DNA of 64,000 nucleotides from Todiramphus chloris collaris (Eukaryota > Chordata > Aves > Coraciiformes > Alcedinidae), in NCBI GenBank assembly GCA_025345505.1, contig JANVCC010000018.1:41183745-41247744 (forward strand), written 5' to 3'. How positions within the stretch are numbered: the stretch's first letter is position 1; the number at the start of each line of letters is the position of its first letter. Under the pieces are notes generated by a model. The model did no database searches, was not told the DNA's origin, and saw only the letters and a list, made by a program, of their open reading frames with translations. Positions 60,901-64,000 of the stretch are shown here, one piece after another. Made by a program: the position numbers and the translations under genes.

Positions 60901-63278
60901 TTTAAAATAATCAAGCTTTCTCCACTGGTATGGTAAACATCTGGTTTAATCATATGGCACTTCAAGGACCTGAAAAATTTCTGAGGACCTCAAGTGGCAC
61001 ATAAATTTCCATGAATTCCATTGTCCATTTCCAATAAAATCTGAATTTGTTGCTAAGCTTATATTTCTTCTTTTTTTTTTCATAATTTGCTTAAGTTTTA
61101 AGCCTATTGTCCAATTTCATAGAAGATAGCAAAGAAGTGATCTTAAAGATAATTATAGTTCTGCAAGCTTTGTAAAGTAAATGACTTAATTAGAAGAGTT
61201 AGTTAATCTTTGACTGTCTGACAGTATTGACTTTCATCTTGAAATCTCTTCAGACGAGAATTTTCACAGTCCATCCTAAGTTTCAAAGAATAATGATTGC
61301 CTTATTTTATAGAACCTTACAGTTTGTGTTTAAAATATAAAAATTTACAAAACTTTTCAAATACCATTATTTTTTCTTTGTTTTATTGACATATCTTCCT
61401 TCTCTTTTGCACTGTCAACCTGAAATGATTGCATGGATTTCTGCTATTCTACTTTAAATCGCTAAAACAAAAATTAGAATCTGGCCTATGGTCTCAACAG
61501 GGACATTTGAAAAGTACATTTTGCACAGGATTCTGTACTATGTAGAATATATTATTTGTATTGTCTCTAACTTTTTATATTTATTTTTGAGATCTATGTA
61601 TGTTTAATCACTAAGTGCCATTCAGGGACTCATTTATTATAGTAAATTTTTATTCTTCATAGAAGAGAAAATATTAAATGTAAAATATAGAAGTAAAATC
61701 TTAGCAGGAAATAAGAAGCCCTATCAATTCCACTTAAAAAAAAAAATGGCAAAAAACAGTGTGCAATTTCAGATAATTACATGTAATCCTTAGTAATCCT
61801 CAGCAGACAGCGTGAACTGACAGTCATTAGTATTCTTTGAGTCTTTTATTTTGCATACACAACAGGATACGCAGAATGTTAGTGTCCTTGCTGACTTTCC
61901 AACTAAATCATGGAAAATAAAGTAAGATAAAATCAAATCAAATAACTGTTCAACTTCAGTTGAGAACTGGGAGAAAAGGAATTCTGAGTAACATGAAGCA
62001 ATAACTTTTTTTCCTCTCAAAACCTAAGTAAAACTAAAATGAAGAAGTCTGTTTTGTAAGCTTTTCTATTCCAAATGCTGTGGATAGTTGAACTTGCTGT
62101 TCTGATAGTTCTAAAACAAATAAATTCAGTCCAGTATACTTCATTCAGTTTGTGGGTTAGGTTTTTTTACATTTCTTGAAAATCTAAGAAATTGTCAAAA
62201 TCAAGAGAAGGTTACTGTCTAAATTTAAAAGAAAATTTTTTACAGGCATTATTATACCTTTCAGCATTCATTGTTTCATAACACCTATTGCAAACGTTGT
62301 GATTCAAATACTCATCTGGGAAGAGCTGTAGGTGCCTAACAGGTTCTGAATTAATAAGCATTCAATCTATACAGCTCGGAACAGCTTTACACATCAGGCT
62401 GCCCTATAACTTGCAGACTAAGGCATTTTGCCTGGGAGAGGGAAAATTTCTGGTGAGACTTCTGAGCTAAGAAGAGCAGTCTTTCCCTTCCAGTAATTTC
62501 CCTCTGCTTGTCTTAGTAATTCTGGCCTGAATTTGTGGAATTACATCTGGATTCCAACATGCCTCCCTGCAGACCAAAAGCAAAATATGTCAGCTAGGAA
62601 TGGCTGAAATTATCTTTTCTGATATTAATGAATATCTCATTTATTTTTGTTCAGATGAACGTATATTTTCAGCCTGAAATCGTGAGTAGTTTCAGCTACT
62701 AGTTTGGTGAATAAGTTGTTTCCAAACAAAAACAAAACAAAAGAAACAAAGAAAAAAACAAAACAAACAAACACAAAAAAATCACACAAAACCAAATTAA
62801 AAAAACCTCCACTCCTGTCTATTACAATGTGCTGTGTAGTTGGGGAAGCCAAAATTTCCTAATATAAAACTAAAACCTATTTCAGTTGCTAAAATAATTG
62901 CAAATGCAAAAGTCTTCAGATCAATCTTTTCAGCCAATCAACATAATTCTTAAAAAATTATGACTGTTCTATTCTAACATACCTTGACAAATCCTTCCCT
63001 ATCCCATTAAGTTGTTACAGCAGTCCATTAGCATGATTTTGACATGATCAAACTAGTATTCTCGCAGACACTTTCTAGACATATCTTGAAGTGAGAATGT
63101 AGGTCACAAGAATTTCCAGTTATTGGTTTAAATGCAGATGTCATATTCTGAAGGGTAAGAAAGATTAACAATGGCTAATTAGATATGGCTTATTTGTGTC
63201 AGCTGGCCTTAAAGCGAGAGAGCAGGTCTTGACAGTGTTTAATTTACTGCTACCGATATAGCTATGTACCCTGCCATT
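54931..63278. other. Long AT-rich unique sequence, no gene seen
   Basis: About 8.3 kb with no mobile element recognised. It includes an AAAG-type purine tract at 56894-56924 and the A/C-rich tract at 62722. A 108-codon plus-strand frame at 57160-57486, the longest non-CR1 frame in the window, has no recognised motif, no coding context and no splice-site support. Confidence 0.65.
62722..62811. repeat. A/C-rich low-complexity tract
   Basis: About 90 bases of CAAAA, CAAAC and ACACA-type units with a few G. The minus strand translates to a Phe/Val/Cys-rich string without meaning. Confidence 0.85.
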
Positions 63279-63330
63279 TATTTTTTCTTTTTTTCTTTTT
63301 TTTTTTTTTTCCTTTCTCTCTCCCTATCTA
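63279..63330. repeat. Polypyrimidine tract
   Basis: T-rich then C/T-rich run, including T15 at 63296-63310, ending 'cctttctctctccctatct'. Plain slippage-type sequence. Confidence 0.85.
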
Positions 63331-63543
63331 GAGGAAAACGCATGGAAGGAATGGAGGAATTGAGGAATTTGGCCATTTGTATTGTATTCCCAGAAGTACA
63401 GTTATTCCTATCAGAGCAAGTGCAATTAAAATAAATTTAAACAAAGATCTATTAAAACTCTCTGCAGTTGCATAGAGCTGAAATCATGCACTGGATTGTT
63501 CATGGAGTGTATCAGTGTTTAACACACCTGACACATTTACAGC

Positions 63544-63852
63544 ATGCTGAACTTTTGGATAAGAAATTGGCTGGATGGTCGCATCCAGAGGGTGGTGGTC
63601 AATGGCTCAATGTTCAGATGGAGATCAGTGACAAGTGGCGTCCCTCAGGGGTCTGTACTGGGACCTGTAGTGTTTAATATTTTTATCACTGATATTGACA
63701 ATGGGATCGAGTGCACCATCAGCAAGTTTGCAGATGACACCAAGCTGAGTGGTGCTGCTGACAGGCTGGAGGGATGGGATATCATCCAGCAGCACCTGGA
63801 TAAGCTGGAGAGGCGGGCCCAGGTGAACCTCATGAGGTTCAACAAAGACTAA
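63544..63852 (+). pseudogene. CR1 ORF2 reverse transcriptase fragment, motif C intact
   Basis: About 100 open codons of the CR1 [16 protein letters not shown] is followed by [17 protein letters not shown] (RT motif B region) and then [12 protein letters not shown], with the catalytic Asp-Asp pair intact at 63733-63738. [20 protein letters not shown] follows. A one-base insertion (AACAAAGACTAAG where relatives read AACAAGACTAAG) creates the stop at 63850. Without the N-terminal RT half and the endonuclease it cannot function. The ATG at 63544 is not a true start. Confidence 0.9.
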
Positions 63853-64000
63853 GTGCAGGGTCCTGCACCTGGGTCAGAACAACCCTCACTATCAATACAG
63901 GCTGGGAGATGAGGTGCCAGAAAGCAGCTCTGTGGAAAAGGACTTGGGGGTGTTGGTGGATGGGAAGCTGGATATGAGCCAACAGTGTGCACTTGCAACC
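63545..64000 (+). mobile_element. CR1 LINE, 5'-truncated, running off the window
   Basis: At least 455 bp of ORF2, starting near 'ctggatggtcgcatccagagggtggtgg' and still in ORF2 at the window end. The protein reading is clean apart from one extra base near 63845, after which the frame continues KCRVLHLGQ...[18 protein letters not shown] to position 64000. With one indel in 455 bp, it is among the best preserved CR1 copies here. The exact 5' truncation point lies between 63545 and 63560. Confidence 0.95.

Noticed and set aside
1-64000. CRISPR array, phage, bacterial operon or other new defence-type system
   Set aside because: No regularly spaced repeats, no prokaryotic gene density and clear avian retroelements throughout.

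Overview
This window looks like a gene-free stretch of a bird (or close sauropsid) nuclear genome. The main evidence is ten clear copies or fragments of the chicken-repeat-1 (CR1) LINE family. Most end in the CR1 3' signature (a final 'ggttggactaga.gatct...cccttccaac' block, then short ATTCTATG-type octamers and no poly(A) tail). Two solo LTRs of avian-type endogenous retroviruses add to this. The rest is AT-rich, low-repeat DNA with short homopolymers and A/C-rich low-complexity patches. I found no protein-coding host gene, tRNA, rRNA, CRISPR array or prokaryotic feature. The longest open frames outside CR1 are about 100 to 108 codons, AT-rich and unrecognisable, as expected by chance. The window could be intergenic or lie inside a very large intron; the sequence does not say which.

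Layout. 1-4206: a GAGAG pentanucleotide repeat at the edge, then unique DNA. 4207-4624: solo LTR on the minus strand with a perfect 6-bp target duplication. 6876-7471, 10560-10992 and 12027-12425: three plus-strand CR1 pieces, the middle one lacking its interior. 12426-18340: unique DNA with a C14A15 tract and a hairpin. 18343-18735: minus-strand CR1 3' piece. 18736-30540: a long unique stretch holding a GC-rich patch with a CTCF-like motif near 21850 and an AT hexamer repeat at 29059. 30541-31742: an old, decayed CR1. 37110-38525: CR1 with RT motifs. 38815-40023 (minus) and 40024-40795 (plus): a CR1 5' part, carrying the ORF1 esterase and the ORF2 start, lying inverted against a CR1 3' part. 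44191-44567: second solo LTR with its own 6-bp target duplication. 48964-49063: a 100-N assembly gap beside a G run. 53286-54180 and 63545-64000: two related CR1 copies, the last running off the window end.

The elements are parasites in various stages of decay and do not form a joint system. CR1 ORF1 (RNA-binding/esterase) and ORF2 (APE endonuclease plus reverse transcriptase) would act together in an intact element, but every copy here is 5' truncated, rearranged, frameshifted or mutated in key residues. The points most worth a second look are the inverted CR1 at 38815-40795, the two LTRs with exact target duplications, the CTCF-like motif, and a poly(T)-headed ancient repeat tail at 54821-54915. 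I see no evidence for a new biological system.
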